64,000 nucleotides of DNA from Alphaproteobacteria bacterium (lineage in GTDB: Bacteria > Pseudomonadota > Alphaproteobacteria > CAAGCB01 > CAG-977), in contig CAAGCB010000029.1 of assembly GCA_900768185.1 (NCBI GenBank), positions 209,793 to 273,792 of the forward strand, in the 5' to 3' direction. The notes beneath the pieces were generated by a model. The model searched no databases and was not told the origin of the DNA. It saw nothing but the letters and a program-made list of their open reading frames with translations. Made by a program: the position numbers and the translations under genes. This document shows, piece by piece, positions 41,313 to 49,318 of this stretch (position 1 is its first letter; every line of letters starts with the position of its first letter).

Positions 41313-42356
41313 ATGAAATTTTTGGATCAAGCGAAAATCTACTTGAAATCCGGCGACGGCGGCAGCGGTTGCTGTTCGTTCCGTCGTGAAAAATATATCG
41401 AATTCGGCGGTCCGAACGGCGGGAACGGCGGGCGCGGCGGCGACGTCATTTTCGAAGCCGTCCCCAATTTGAACACGCTGATTGATTTCCGCTATCGCCA
41501 GCACTTCAAAGCCGAACGCGGTCATAACGGCGAAGGAAAGGACAAATTCGGGCGCAAGGGCGAAAACCTGATTATCAAAGTTCCCGTCGGCACGCAGATT
41601 GTCGCCGACGACGACGAAACGATCATCAAGGACATGCTGACCCCCTATGAACGCTTTACGATTGCCAAAGGCGGCGACGGCGGATACGGCAACGCCATGT
41701 TCAAAACGTCGACGAACCAAGCCCCGCGCCGCGCCGATCCCGGACAACCGGGCGAAGAAATGTGGGTCTGGCTGAAATTGAAAATGATCGCGGACATCGG
41801 ACTGCTGGGATTTCCGAACGCGGGAAAATCGACTTTTCTGTCCGCCGTCACGTCGGCGCGTCCGAAAATCGCGGATTATCCGTTCACGACGCTGCACCCG
41901 AATCTGGGCATCGCCAAAATCGACGACGAGGAAATGTTGATCGCCGATATTCCCGGAATTATTGAAGGCGCGCACGACGGCGTCGGATTGGGCGACCATT
42001 TCCTGCGCCACGTCGAACGTTGCGCCGTCCTGTTGCATCTGATCGACGGAACGGAAGATGACGTTGCCGGACGCTACAAGGCGATTCGCAAGGAATTGAA
42101 ACTCTATTCGCCGGCTTTGGCGCAAAAGCGGGAAATCGTCGTTTTGAACAAAACCGACGCGCTGACGCCCGAGGAAATCGACGAAAAAACCAAAGCCCTG
42201 CAAAAAGCCTGCCGCAAAAAGCCGATGCCGATGTCGGGCGCGGCGCACGCGGGAACGACCGAAGTTCTGCGCGCCCTGCTGCCCCATGTTTTGAAACTGC
42301 GTGAAGAACGCGGAGCCGCCGCGCGCATGGAAGCTTTTGACGACGATGACGAATAA
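41313..42356 (+). CDS. obgE: GTPase Obg/CgtA
   Basis: 347 residues: glycine-rich Obg fold (1-158; GGPNGGNGGRGGDVIF), then a GTPase with G1 GFPNAGKST, G3 DIPGIIEGA and G4 NKTD. ObgE binds the 50S subunit and links ribosome assembly to the stringent response and division. The C-terminal extension is short and acidic (DDDDE). It overlaps proB by 11 bases. Confidence 0.97.
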   Translation: MKFLDQAKIYLKSGDGGSGCCSFRREKYIEFGGPNGGNGGRGGDVIFEAVPNLNTLIDFRYRQHFKAERGHNGEGKDKFGRKGENLIIKVPVGTQIVADDDETIIKDMLTPYERFTIAKGGDGGYGNAMFKTSTNQAPRRADPGQPGEEMWVWLKLKMIADIGLLGFPNAGKSTFLSAVTSARPKIADYPFTTLHPNLGIAKIDDEEMLIADIPGIIEGAHDGVGLGDHFLRHVERCAVLLHLIDGTEDDVAGRYKAIRKELKLYSPALAQKREIVVLNKTDALTPEEIDEKTKALQKACRKKPMPMSGAAHAGTTEVLRALLPHVLKLREERGAAARMEAFDDDDE

Positions 42357-43473
42357 GCATCTGTTAAAAGCCAAACGGCTGGTATTGAAAATCGGATCGT
42401 CCCTGCTGGTCGACGAATCGACGGGACGTGTGAAAAATACTTGGCTGAACGCTTTGGCGGACGACATTTTGACGGCGCGCGAACGCGGGCAACAAATCGT
42501 TATCGTCACGTCGGGCGCGGGCGCGATCGGACGGCGCGTGCTGGGACTGCCCCCCGGAAAAATCAAACTGCCGCAAAAACAGGCGGCGGCGGCGGTCGGA
42601 CAGATCCGTCTGGCGCACTATTATCAAGAGGTTCTTGCCGAACGCGGATTAAAGGTCGCGCAGGTTCTGCTGACTTTGGACGATTCGGAAGACCGCGAAC
42701 GCTATCTGAACGCCCGCAACACATTGGACACGCTGTTGGATTTGGGCGTCATTCCCGTCATCAACGAAAACGACACGGTCGCGACGGGGGAAATCAAGGT
42801 CGGGGATAACGACCGTTTGGGCGCGCGCGTGGCGCAAATGGTCAGCGCGGACGCGTTGATCATCTTTTCCGACGTTGAAGGACTGTTCACCGCCAATCCG
42901 CGCAAAGATCCGACGGCGACGCTGATTCCCGTCGTCGAAAAAATGACGCCCGAAATCGAATCGATGGCGGACGGCGCGGGATCTTCGGTCGGAACGGGCG
43001 GCATGGCGACAAAGCTGATGGCGGCGCGTCTGTGTATGGAGGCGGGTTGCGACATGGCGATCGCGCTGGGTTCCGAACTGCACCCTCTGACCCGCATGGA
43101 AAAAACGGGAAAAGGCACTTGGTTTCTGGCGGACAAGTCCCCCGTTTCGGCGCGAAAGGCGTGGATCGGCGGGGCGATCAAGCCGCGCGGCACGCTGATT
43201 CTGGATTCGGGCGCGGTCAAAGCGCTGGGCAAGGGGAAAAGTCTGTTACCCGCGGGCGTTAAAGCCGTCAAAGGCAAGTTCGACCGCGGCGACGCCGTCG
43301 CCTTGACGGACGAAAACGGCGTTTTTCTGGGCAAAGGTCTTGTGGCTTACGATTCGCACGAAACGACGCTGATCGCGGGCAAACACAGCGATGAGATCGA
43401 ATCTGTTTTGGGATATCACGGCGCGGACGAGATCATTCACCGCGACGACTTGTTCACGGAAAAAAGGGCTTGA
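42346..43473 (+). CDS. proB: Glutamate 5-kinase
   Basis: 375 residues: amino acid kinase domain (LVLKIGSSLLV; NENDTVAT; GDNDRLGARVA; VGTGGMATKL) and a C-terminal PUA domain (from about 280, PAGVKAVKGKFDRGDAV). It phosphorylates glutamate as the first, proline-inhibited step of proline synthesis. The start MTNKHLLKAK at 42346 sits inside the obgE end. proA starts one base after its stop. Confidence 0.96.
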   Translation: MTNKHLLKAKRLVLKIGSSLLVDESTGRVKNTWLNALADDILTARERGQQIVIVTSGAGAIGRRVLGLPPGKIKLPQKQAAAAVGQIRLAHYYQEVLAERGLKVAQVLLTLDDSEDRERYLNARNTLDTLLDLGVIPVINENDTVATGEIKVGDNDRLGARVAQMVSADALIIFSDVEGLFTANPRKDPTATLIPVVEKMTPEIESMADGAGSSVGTGGMATKLMAARLCMEAGCDMAIALGSELHPLTRMEKTGKGTWFLADKSPVSARKAWIGGAIKPRGTLILDSGAVKALGKGKSLLPAGVKAVKGKFDRGDAVALTDENGVFLGKGLVAYDSHETTLIAGKHSDEIESVLGYHGADEIIHRDDLFTEKRA

Positions 43474-43474
43474 T

Positions 43475-44722
43475 ATGAAAGAATTGATGCTTTCCATGGC
43501 AAAAAGGGCGAAGGTCTGCGCCCGCGTTTTGGCAACCGCGCCGACAGAGCAAAAAAACAAAGCTTTGACCGCCGCCGCGAAACTGATGCGCGAACAAACG
43601 GACGCGATTCTGGCGGCGAACAGAACGGATTTGGACGCTCTGCCCCCCGACACTGCGCCCGCGATGCGCGACCGTTTGCTGCTGACGCCCGACCGCGTCG
43701 CCGCCATGGCGCAAGGAGTGGAGGAAATCGCCGCCCTGCCCGACCCCGTCGGACGCGTTTTGGCGCGCTGGACGCGACCGAACGGATTGGAAATATCGCG
43801 CGTTTCGGTTCCCTTGGGCGTTATCGGCGTGATTTATGAAAGCCGACCGAATGTCACGGCTGACGCGGGGGCTTTGTGCTTTAAATCCGGAAACGCGGTC
43901 ATTTTGCGCGGCGGATCGGAAAGTTTTCATTCTTCGTCGAAAATCGCAGAGCTGTTGCACGCGGGACTGCGGGAAGCCGGATTGCCCGAAGATTGCGTCC
44001 AGTTCGTTCCGACGACCGACCGCGCCGCGGTGGGCGAACTGCTGAAATTGGACGAATACATCGACGTCATCGTGCCGCGCGGCGGAAAATCGCTGATTCA
44101 GCGCATCACGGACGAAAGCCGCATTCCCTTGTTCAAACATTTGAACGGCATCTGTCACACCTATATTCATCAGGCGGCGGACGCGGACAAAGCCCGCAAA
44201 GTCGTCTTGAACGCCAAAATGCGGCGCACGGGAACATGCAACTCGACCGAAACGATTCTGTGCGACAAGGCGGTTTCAAAAACGATTTTACCCGCCGTCC
44301 TCGATGATCTGCTGCAATCCGGTTGCGAAGTGCGCGGCGACGAACAGACGCAAACCGTCGATTCCCGCGTCGCCCCCGCGACAAAGGAAGATTGGGACAC
44401 CGAATATCTGGCGCCGATCGTATCGGTTAAGATCGTTGAAAACATTGACGAAGCCGTCGAACACATCGCGCGGCACAGTTCGCATCATACGGAATCGATT
44501 TTAACCGAAAACGCGGCGGCTGCCGAAAAATTTTTGAACGAAGTTGACAGCGCGGTCGTGATGGTGAACGCGTCGACGCAGTTTTGCGACGGCGGCGAAT
44601 TCGGCATGGGGGCGGAAATAGGCATCGCCACGGGGCGGTTGCACGCCCGCGGTCCCGTCGGTTTGGAACAGTTGACAACCTTTAAATATCAGGTGCGCGG
44701 TGACGGTCAGATACGCCCGTAA
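43475..44722 (+). CDS. proA: Gamma-glutamyl phosphate reductase
   Basis: 415 residues of the aldehyde dehydrogenase superfamily; catalytic Cys in RRTGTCNSTETIL, NAD(P)H block GVIYESRPNVTADAGAL and LKSGNAVILRGG-like FKSGNAVILRGGSES. It reduces gamma-glutamyl phosphate to the semialdehyde. The ATG at 43475 follows AAAAGGG; longer frames lie within proB. The nadD start lies 23 bases before its stop. Confidence 0.96.
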   Translation: MKELMLSMAKRAKVCARVLATAPTEQKNKALTAAAKLMREQTDAILAANRTDLDALPPDTAPAMRDRLLLTPDRVAAMAQGVEEIAALPDPVGRVLARWTRPNGLEISRVSVPLGVIGVIYESRPNVTADAGALCFKSGNAVILRGGSESFHSSSKIAELLHAGLREAGLPEDCVQFVPTTDRAAVGELLKLDEYIDVIVPRGGKSLIQRITDESRIPLFKHLNGICHTYIHQAADADKARKVVLNAKMRRTGTCNSTETILCDKAVSKTILPAVLDDLLQSGCEVRGDEQTQTVDSRVAPATKEDWDTEYLAPIVSVKIVENIDEAVEHIARHSSHHTESILTENAAAAEKFLNEVDSAVVMVNASTQFCDGGEFGMGAEIGIATGRLHARGPVGLEQLTTFKYQVRGDGQIRP

Positions 44723-45299
44723 AACAATCGGACTGCTGGGCGGTTCGTTCAACCCCGCCCACGACGGTCACAGATACATCAGCCTGCAAGCCTTAAAGCT
44801 GCTGGGCTTGGACGAAGTGTGGTGGCTGGTGTCGCCTTTGAATCCGTTGAAGGAAGCCAAAGACATGGCGTCTTACGAACGGCGCGTCGCCATCGCCGAA
44901 CAGGTGTCGAACCACCCGCGAATCAAGGTGTCGCAAATCGAACGCGAAATCGGCACTCGTTACACCGCCGACACGCTGGAACGCCTGACGGATCTGTATC
45001 CCGACGCGCGTTTCGTGTGGCTGATGGGGGCTGACAATCTGCTGGGGTTTCACCATTGGCGGCGCTGGCGGACAATCATGCGCACGGTTCCCGTTGCCGT
45101 TTTTGCCAGAAAGAATTATGCTTTGAAAGCTTTATGCGGCAAAGCGGCGCGGCTGTACCGCCTGTACCGCCGATCGCCCGACGACGCCGCCCGTCTGGCG
45201 TTTTTAAAACCGCCCGCGTGGGTATTCCTGCCGATTCGCAAACACCCCGCGTCGGCGACGGAAATTCGAAATAAAGGGTTGTTTCAAGTAGGAGATTAA
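44700..45299 (+). CDS. nadD: Nicotinate-nucleotide adenylyltransferase
   Basis: 199 residues beginning from a GTG. GLLGGSFNPAHDGHRYIS is the NadD nucleotidyl-transfer motif (GxFxPxHxGH), LMGADNLLGFHHW the substrate block and SATEIRNKG the C-terminal ISSTxIR motif. It makes deamido-NAD from NaMN and ATP. The overlap with proA and the following rsfS match the conserved alphaproteobacterial order. Confidence 0.95.
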   Translation: MTVRYARKTIGLLGGSFNPAHDGHRYISLQALKLLGLDEVWWLVSPLNPLKEAKDMASYERRVAIAEQVSNHPRIKVSQIEREIGTRYTADTLERLTDLYPDARFVWLMGADNLLGFHHWRRWRTIMRTVPVAVFARKNYALKALCGKAARLYRLYRRSPDDAARLAFLKPPAWVFLPIRKHPASATEIRNKGLFQVGD

Positions 45300-45302
45300 A
45301 TC

Positions 45303-45863
45303 ATGCCCGTAAAAAAATCCGACAAAACCGCTGAAAAAACCGAAAAAGCCAAAAAAACGGCAAAAACGGCGATCAAAACCGTTAAAGCGCAAGCTGAAAA
45401 GCAAGTCGTCAAAGCGGCGAAAAAGGAAATCAAAAAAACCGTCAAAAAAACGGTCAAGAAAATCCTGAAAGCTAAGGAAAAGAACGAAAAACTGCTGAAA
45501 AAAGCCGCAAAACCCAAGGAAAACGCCGAAGGCAAAAAAATCGTCGACTTGATCGTCAAAACGTTGGAAGACGGCAAAGGCGAAGATATCGTCGTCATCA
45601 ATCTGACGGGCAAGACCGCTATCGCCGACTATCTGATCGTCGCGACCGGACGCGCGCCGCGCCACGTCACGGCTTTGGCGGAACAGGTGCAGTTGCGTCT
45701 GAAAAAGACGGGCGTTCCCGCGTCGATCGAAGGCGAAGACGTCGGCGATTGGGTGATTGTGGACGCGGGCGACGTGATCGTCCACGTTTTCCACCCCGAA
45801 ACGCGCGAACTTTATTGCATTGAAGAATTGTGGGGCGAAGAAACGCCGCGCCGCGCGAAATAA
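45303..45863 (+). CDS. rsfS: Ribosomal silencing factor RsfS with long lysine-rich N-terminal extension
   Basis: 186 residues against about 110-120 in usual RsfS. The C-terminal domain (76-186; ADYLIVATGRAPRHVTALAE, GDWVIVDAGDVIVHVFHPETRELY) is standard and binds L14 to block subunit joining in starvation. The first 75 residues are Lys/Ala/Thr/Val repeats (KKTVKKTVKKILKAKEKNEK) like histone-H1 tails. No internal Met is available as a later start, and AGGAG lies seven bases before the ATG, so the extension is real. It overlaps rlmH by one base. Confidence 0.93.
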   Translation: MPVKKSDKTAEKTEKAKKTAKTAIKTVKAQAEKQVVKAAKKEIKKTVKKTVKKILKAKEKNEKLLKKAAKPKENAEGKKIVDLIVKTLEDGKGEDIVVINLTGKTAIADYLIVATGRAPRHVTALAEQVQLRLKKTGVPASIEGEDVGDWVIVDAGDVIVHVFHPETRELYCIEELWGEETPRRAK

Positions 45864-46321
45864 TGGACATCGTCATCGCCGCCATCGGGCATATAAAGCC
45901 GAGCCCGGAACTGGATTTGTTGTCGAAATACGTCAAACAGACGCGTTGGAACGTCGTTGTGCGCGAATTTGAAGACAAGAAATCCGGTTCCGCCTTTGAA
46001 CATAAAAAACGCGAAGGCGACCTGTTGCTGTCCGCCGTCCCCGCGGGGGCGAAGATTGTCGTTTTGGACGAACGCGGCAAAATGACGGGGTCGGAGGCTT
46101 TCGCGCATAAACTGGGCGCGTGGCAGGACGCGGGCGTTCCCGCCGTCGCTTTTTTGATCGGCGGCGCGGACGGACACACGGAAGAAATCCGGCAAAAAGC
46201 GGATTACCTGTTGGCGTTCGGCGAAATGACATGGCCGCACATGCTGGCGCGCGTGATGCTGACCGAACAGATCTACCGCGCTAAAACGATTTTAGACGGT
46301 CACCCGTATCACCGCGCATAA
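45863..46321 (+). CDS. rlmH: 23S rRNA pseudouridine-1915 N3-methyltransferase RlmH
   Basis: 152 residues of the SPOUT methyltransferase family: GAKIVVLDERGKMTGSEAFA, FLIGGADGH and MTWPHMLARVMLTEQIYRA, ending GHPYHRA as in RlmH. It methylates m3-psi 1915 in helix 69 of the assembled ribosome. The ATG overlaps the rsfS stop (TAATG), and the gene ends this operon at a strong terminator. Confidence 0.96.
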   Translation: MDIVIAAIGHIKPSPELDLLSKYVKQTRWNVVVREFEDKKSGSAFEHKKREGDLLLSAVPAGAKIVVLDERGKMTGSEAFAHKLGAWQDAGVPAVAFLIGGADGHTEEIRQKADYLLAFGEMTWPHMLARVMLTEQIYRAKTILDGHPYHRA

Positions 46322-46348
46322 AAAAACGCCCCGAAGGGCGTTTTTTTT
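46321..46348 (+). terminator. Terminator after rlmH
   Basis: ACGCCC / GGGCGT stem with a CGAA loop, A-rich before and eight T after. Confidence 0.92.
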
Positions 46349-46349
46349 A

Positions 46350-47549
46350 TCAAACGGCGCCGTCAGACTTCAACGCCGCGATATCGTCGTCGGTCAATCC
46401 CAAATGCCGCAGAATTTCGTCCGTATCCTGTCCCAGATCGGGAGCGGCGGGACGCGTTTTGCCGTCGTCGGGCAGACTGTTCATTTTAATCGGACACGCG
46501 ATCGTTTTCAGTCCCTTTAATTCGGGGGATTGCATTTCGACCAACATTCGGCGCGCCATGATTTGCGGATCTTCGCAAACCTCTTTCAAATCTTGAATCA
46601 GGGAAACGGGAATGGCGTTCTTTTCCAACAGATCCACCCAATGCGCGGCGGTGTCGGTGATAAAAACCGATTGCAGCGCCTTGCCCAGCTCTTCGACGTT
46701 GTCATGACGCGCGGCGGTTGTCGAAAACCGTTCGTCCGTCCCGATTTCAGGGTGTCCGATCGCGGCGCACAAACGCTGAAACATCGCTTCGCCCGCGATT
46801 GCCGCCAGAACGAACGGGCGATCGGAGGCGTTGAAAGACTGAAACGGCGCTTCGGTCGCATGGCGGCAACCGACGGGTTTCGGCGGAATCTTCGTCGCCT
46901 GATAGCGCATCATCGCGCTTTCCAGCATCGCCACCTGACAATCCAGCATGGAAATGTCGATATGTTCGCCGTCGTTTGTTTTTTCACGGCGGTAAAGCGC
47001 GGTCGTTATCGCCGTCGCCGCGAACACCCCCGCCAAAACATCGCTGAGCGACACGCCGACCATCATCGGATCGCCGTCGGGATAGCCCGTCAGGCTCATA
47101 ATCCCGCCGCGCGCCTGCGCCAAAATATCATAAGAGGGTTTCAGCGCGTCGGGTCCCGTTTGACCGAATCCCGAAATCGACGCGTAAATCAACCGCGGAT
47201 TGATTTTTTTCGCATTGTCATAATCCAAACCGAATTTCGCCATCACGCCGGGACGGAAGTTTTCGACCAGCACGTCCGTTTCGGCGATCAATTTTTTCAA
47301 AACATTGACGGCGCCGGGGGCTTTCATATTCAGCGTCAGGCTTTTTTTACCGCCGTTGACGGATTCGAAATACAAACTTTTGTTCGCCATGAACGGCTGG
47401 AACAAACGCGAATCGTCGCCGTGCGCGGGGTTTTCGACCTTGATGACCTCCGCGCCGAGATCAAACAGCATCTGCGCGCAGTAGGGACCCGCCAGAACAC
47501 GGGTTAAATCCAACACTTTAACGCCCGAAAGCGGTTTGCTTTGCGTCAT
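46350..47549 (-). CDS. CaiB/BaiF-family CoA-transferase
   Basis: 399 residues of class III CoA-transferases: LSGVKVLDLTRVLAGPYCAQ, GAEVIKVE, VLVENFRPGVM, ISGFGQTGP and the catalytic Asp in ISMLDCQVAM. These enzymes move CoA between carboxylic acids through an aspartyl-CoA intermediate. The overall pattern is closest to formyl-CoA or succinyl-CoA:acid transferases, but the substrate cannot be told. It follows accD on the same strand by 27 bases. A frc-oxc pair is not present. Confidence 0.87.
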   Translation of the reverse strand: MTQSKPLSGVKVLDLTRVLAGPYCAQMLFDLGAEVIKVENPAHGDDSRLFQPFMANKSLYFESVNGGKKSLTLNMKAPGAVNVLKKLIAETDVLVENFRPGVMAKFGLDYDNAKKINPRLIYASISGFGQTGPDALKPSYDILAQARGGIMSLTGYPDGDPMMVGVSLSDVLAGVFAATAITTALYRREKTNDGEHIDISMLDCQVAMLESAMMRYQATKIPPKPVGCRHATEAPFQSFNASDRPFVLAAIAGEAMFQRLCAAIGHPEIGTDERFSTTAARHDNVEELGKALQSVFITDTAAHWVDLLEKNAIPVSLIQDLKEVCEDPQIMARRMLVEMQSPELKGLKTIACPIKMNSLPDDGKTRPAAPDLGQDTDEILRHLGLTDDDIAALKSDGAV

Positions 47550-47576
47550 GAAAAAGCTCCTTTGACAAAAGGGGGG

Positions 47577-48476
47577 TCAGTCCCGATCCGCCGATTTGCG
47601 GGGAAAGGGAACGGGATCCATCGCCGGATGCGGACAGCGCAACATTTCGATCAGATTGATCAGCGTCGCGCGGATTTTGCGGCGATCGACCACCATATCG
47701 ACCATGCCGTGTTCGCGCAGATATTCGGCGCGCTGGAATCCTTCGGGCAGACTGGCGCGAATCGTCTGTTCAATCACGCGCGCGCCCGCAAAACCGATCA
47801 AAGCGTCCGGTTCGGCGATCGCGATGTCGCCCAGCATGGCGAACGACGCAGACACGCCGCCCATCGTCGGATCGGTCAAAATCACGAAATAGGGCAAGCC
47901 CTTTTCCTTTAATTTCCGCACAGCCATCGTCGTGCGCGCCATTTGCATCAGGGACAGAATGCCTTCCTGCATGCGGGCGCCGCCCGATGCGGGGATCAAG
48001 ATCAGCGACGCGTCCTGTAAAATCGCCAGTTCCGCGGCGGCGACGATGCTTTCGCCGACGGCGGTTCCCATCGAACCGCCCATAAAAGCGAAATTGAAAA
48101 CGCCGACGACAACCCTGTTGGCACCCATTTCACCCGTCGCGACCAAAATGGCGTCGTTTTCCTTTGTTTTGCGGCGGGCGTCTTTCAGCCTGTCGGAATA
48201 ATCCTTCAAATCGGAAAAGTTCAAGGGGTCTTCTTTGACTTCGGGCAATTCGATCAGATTGTATTTGCCGTCGTCAAACATCATTTCCAACCGTTTGCGC
48301 GGTTCGATACGCATGTGATGACCGCATTGCGGGCAGATTTTGAAATTCTGTTCCAATTCGCGGTGATAAATCATCGCGCCGCAAGACGGACATTTTTCCC
48401 ACAGATTGTCGGGAATTTCCTTCGCGCCGACCAAACTTTGCAGTTTCGGACGGACATAGCTGGTCAACCAATTCAT
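47577..48476 (-). CDS. accD: Acetyl-CoA carboxylase carboxyltransferase subunit beta
   Basis: 299 residues starting MNWLTSYVRPKL. The C4 zinc finger (CPSC ... CPQC, about residues 29-51) and the carboxyltransferase blocks GGSMGTAVGE, IPASGGARMQEG and DPTMGGVSASFA are intact. It forms the carboxyltransferase with AccA for malonyl-CoA synthesis. The ATG at 48476 follows AAAGGTG; the longer frame begins with non-conserved residues. folC, often next in alphaproteobacteria, is replaced by a CoA-transferase gene. Confidence 0.96.
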   Translation of the reverse strand: MNWLTSYVRPKLQSLVGAKEIPDNLWEKCPSCGAMIYHRELEQNFKICPQCGHHMRIEPRKRLEMMFDDGKYNLIELPEVKEDPLNFSDLKDYSDRLKDARRKTKENDAILVATGEMGANRVVVGVFNFAFMGGSMGTAVGESIVAAAELAILQDASLILIPASGGARMQEGILSLMQMARTTMAVRKLKEKGLPYFVILTDPTMGGVSASFAMLGDIAIAEPDALIGFAGARVIEQTIRASLPEGFQRAEYLREHGMVDMVVDRRKIRATLINLIEMLRCPHPAMDPVPFPRKSADRD

Positions 48477-48543
48477 CTTGACACCTTTACGATACGTTCC
48501 GTAATGACTGATGCGGGAAACATAAAGCGACAAACGCCATTAG

Positions 48544-48846
48544 TCAAAGGTTTTCGGCGTTCTGCCGCTTTTCTGATTCGATTTGTTCCAGTTTTTTGGT
48601 CAGTTCCTTGATTTTTTTCGCCTGCTGATAGCGGTCGTTTCTGACGGGAATCGCCAAAATCCAGCTGTAAATTCCGCCGAAAACAAAAAACAGCAAAGCA
48701 AACGCCAGCACGATAAAGCTGACCGGCAACGTGATTTCATAGGGGAAAGGCCACAGCGTCAGCGCAAACTCCTGCTTATTCGACACGGCGAACGAAACCG
48801 TGAAAAACAGAACGACGCAGGTAAAAACGAAATTGATGATTTTCAA
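48544..48846 (-). CDS. lapA: LapA domain membrane protein
   Basis: 100 residues: two transmembrane helices (about 5-20 and 40-62) and a cytoplasmic coiled coil (AKKIKELTKKLEQIESEKRQ). This is the DUF1049/LapA layout, linked in enterobacteria with LapB and control of LPS synthesis. Located 12 bases after ihfB, the usual arrangement. LapB itself is not nearby. Confidence 0.85.
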   Translation of the reverse strand: MKIINFVFTCVVLFFTVSFAVSNKQEFALTLWPFPYEITLPVSFIVLAFALLFFVFGGIYSWILAIPVRNDRYQQAKKIKELTKKLEQIESEKRQNAENL

Positions 48847-48858
48847 GGCTTTAAATCC

Positions 48859-49146
48859 TTATTCTTCCTCGGCGTTCAGGCGATCTTTCAGCCGTTTGCC
48901 CGCCTTGAAAAAGGGGACGTTTTTGGCTTCGACGCTGACCTTTTCGCCAGTTCTGGGATTGCGCCCCGCGCGGGCGTTTCTGGCGCGGACGGAAAAAACG
49001 CCGAAACCGCGCAATTCGACCCGTTTTCCTTCGGACAGGGCGGCGGCGATTTCGTCAAACACGGTCGACACGATTTTTTCGGCGTCGCTTTGGTACAGAT
49101 GCGGATTCAGTTCGGCGATTCGCGCTATCAATTCGGATTTTGTCAT
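48859..49146 (-). CDS. ihfB: Integration host factor subunit beta
   Basis: 95 residues starting MTKSELIARIAELNPHLYQ, a signature of IHF-beta, with the DNA-intercalating beta-arm GFGVFSVRARNARAGRNPRTGE and KNVPFFKAGKRLKDRLN. It bends DNA with IHF-alpha and assists sigma-54 promoters, recombination and replication. The start at 49146 matches the family; the upstream ATG is non-conserved. Confidence 0.93.
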   Translation of the reverse strand: MTKSELIARIAELNPHLYQSDAEKIVSTVFDEIAAALSEGKRVELRGFGVFSVRARNARAGRNPRTGEKVSVEAKNVPFFKAGKRLKDRLNAEEE

Positions 49147-49318
49147 CTTCAACCCCGCTGAGTGTTTTAAAACTGGCATCTATCTTGCCAAAGGAACGCC
49201 CCAGCGTCAACGGTATTCGAAAAAATTTAATCCAAAGTCTTTCTAATGATTGAATTTTCCGCATTTTTATTTTAAAAAATAAGGGAATCCAGTTAGCGCA
49301 TTTTCAAGGACGACGGAT

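Noticed and set aside
41292..42566. 424-codon minus-strand open frame across obgE/proB
   Set aside because: Spans two conserved genes on the other strand and has no domain.
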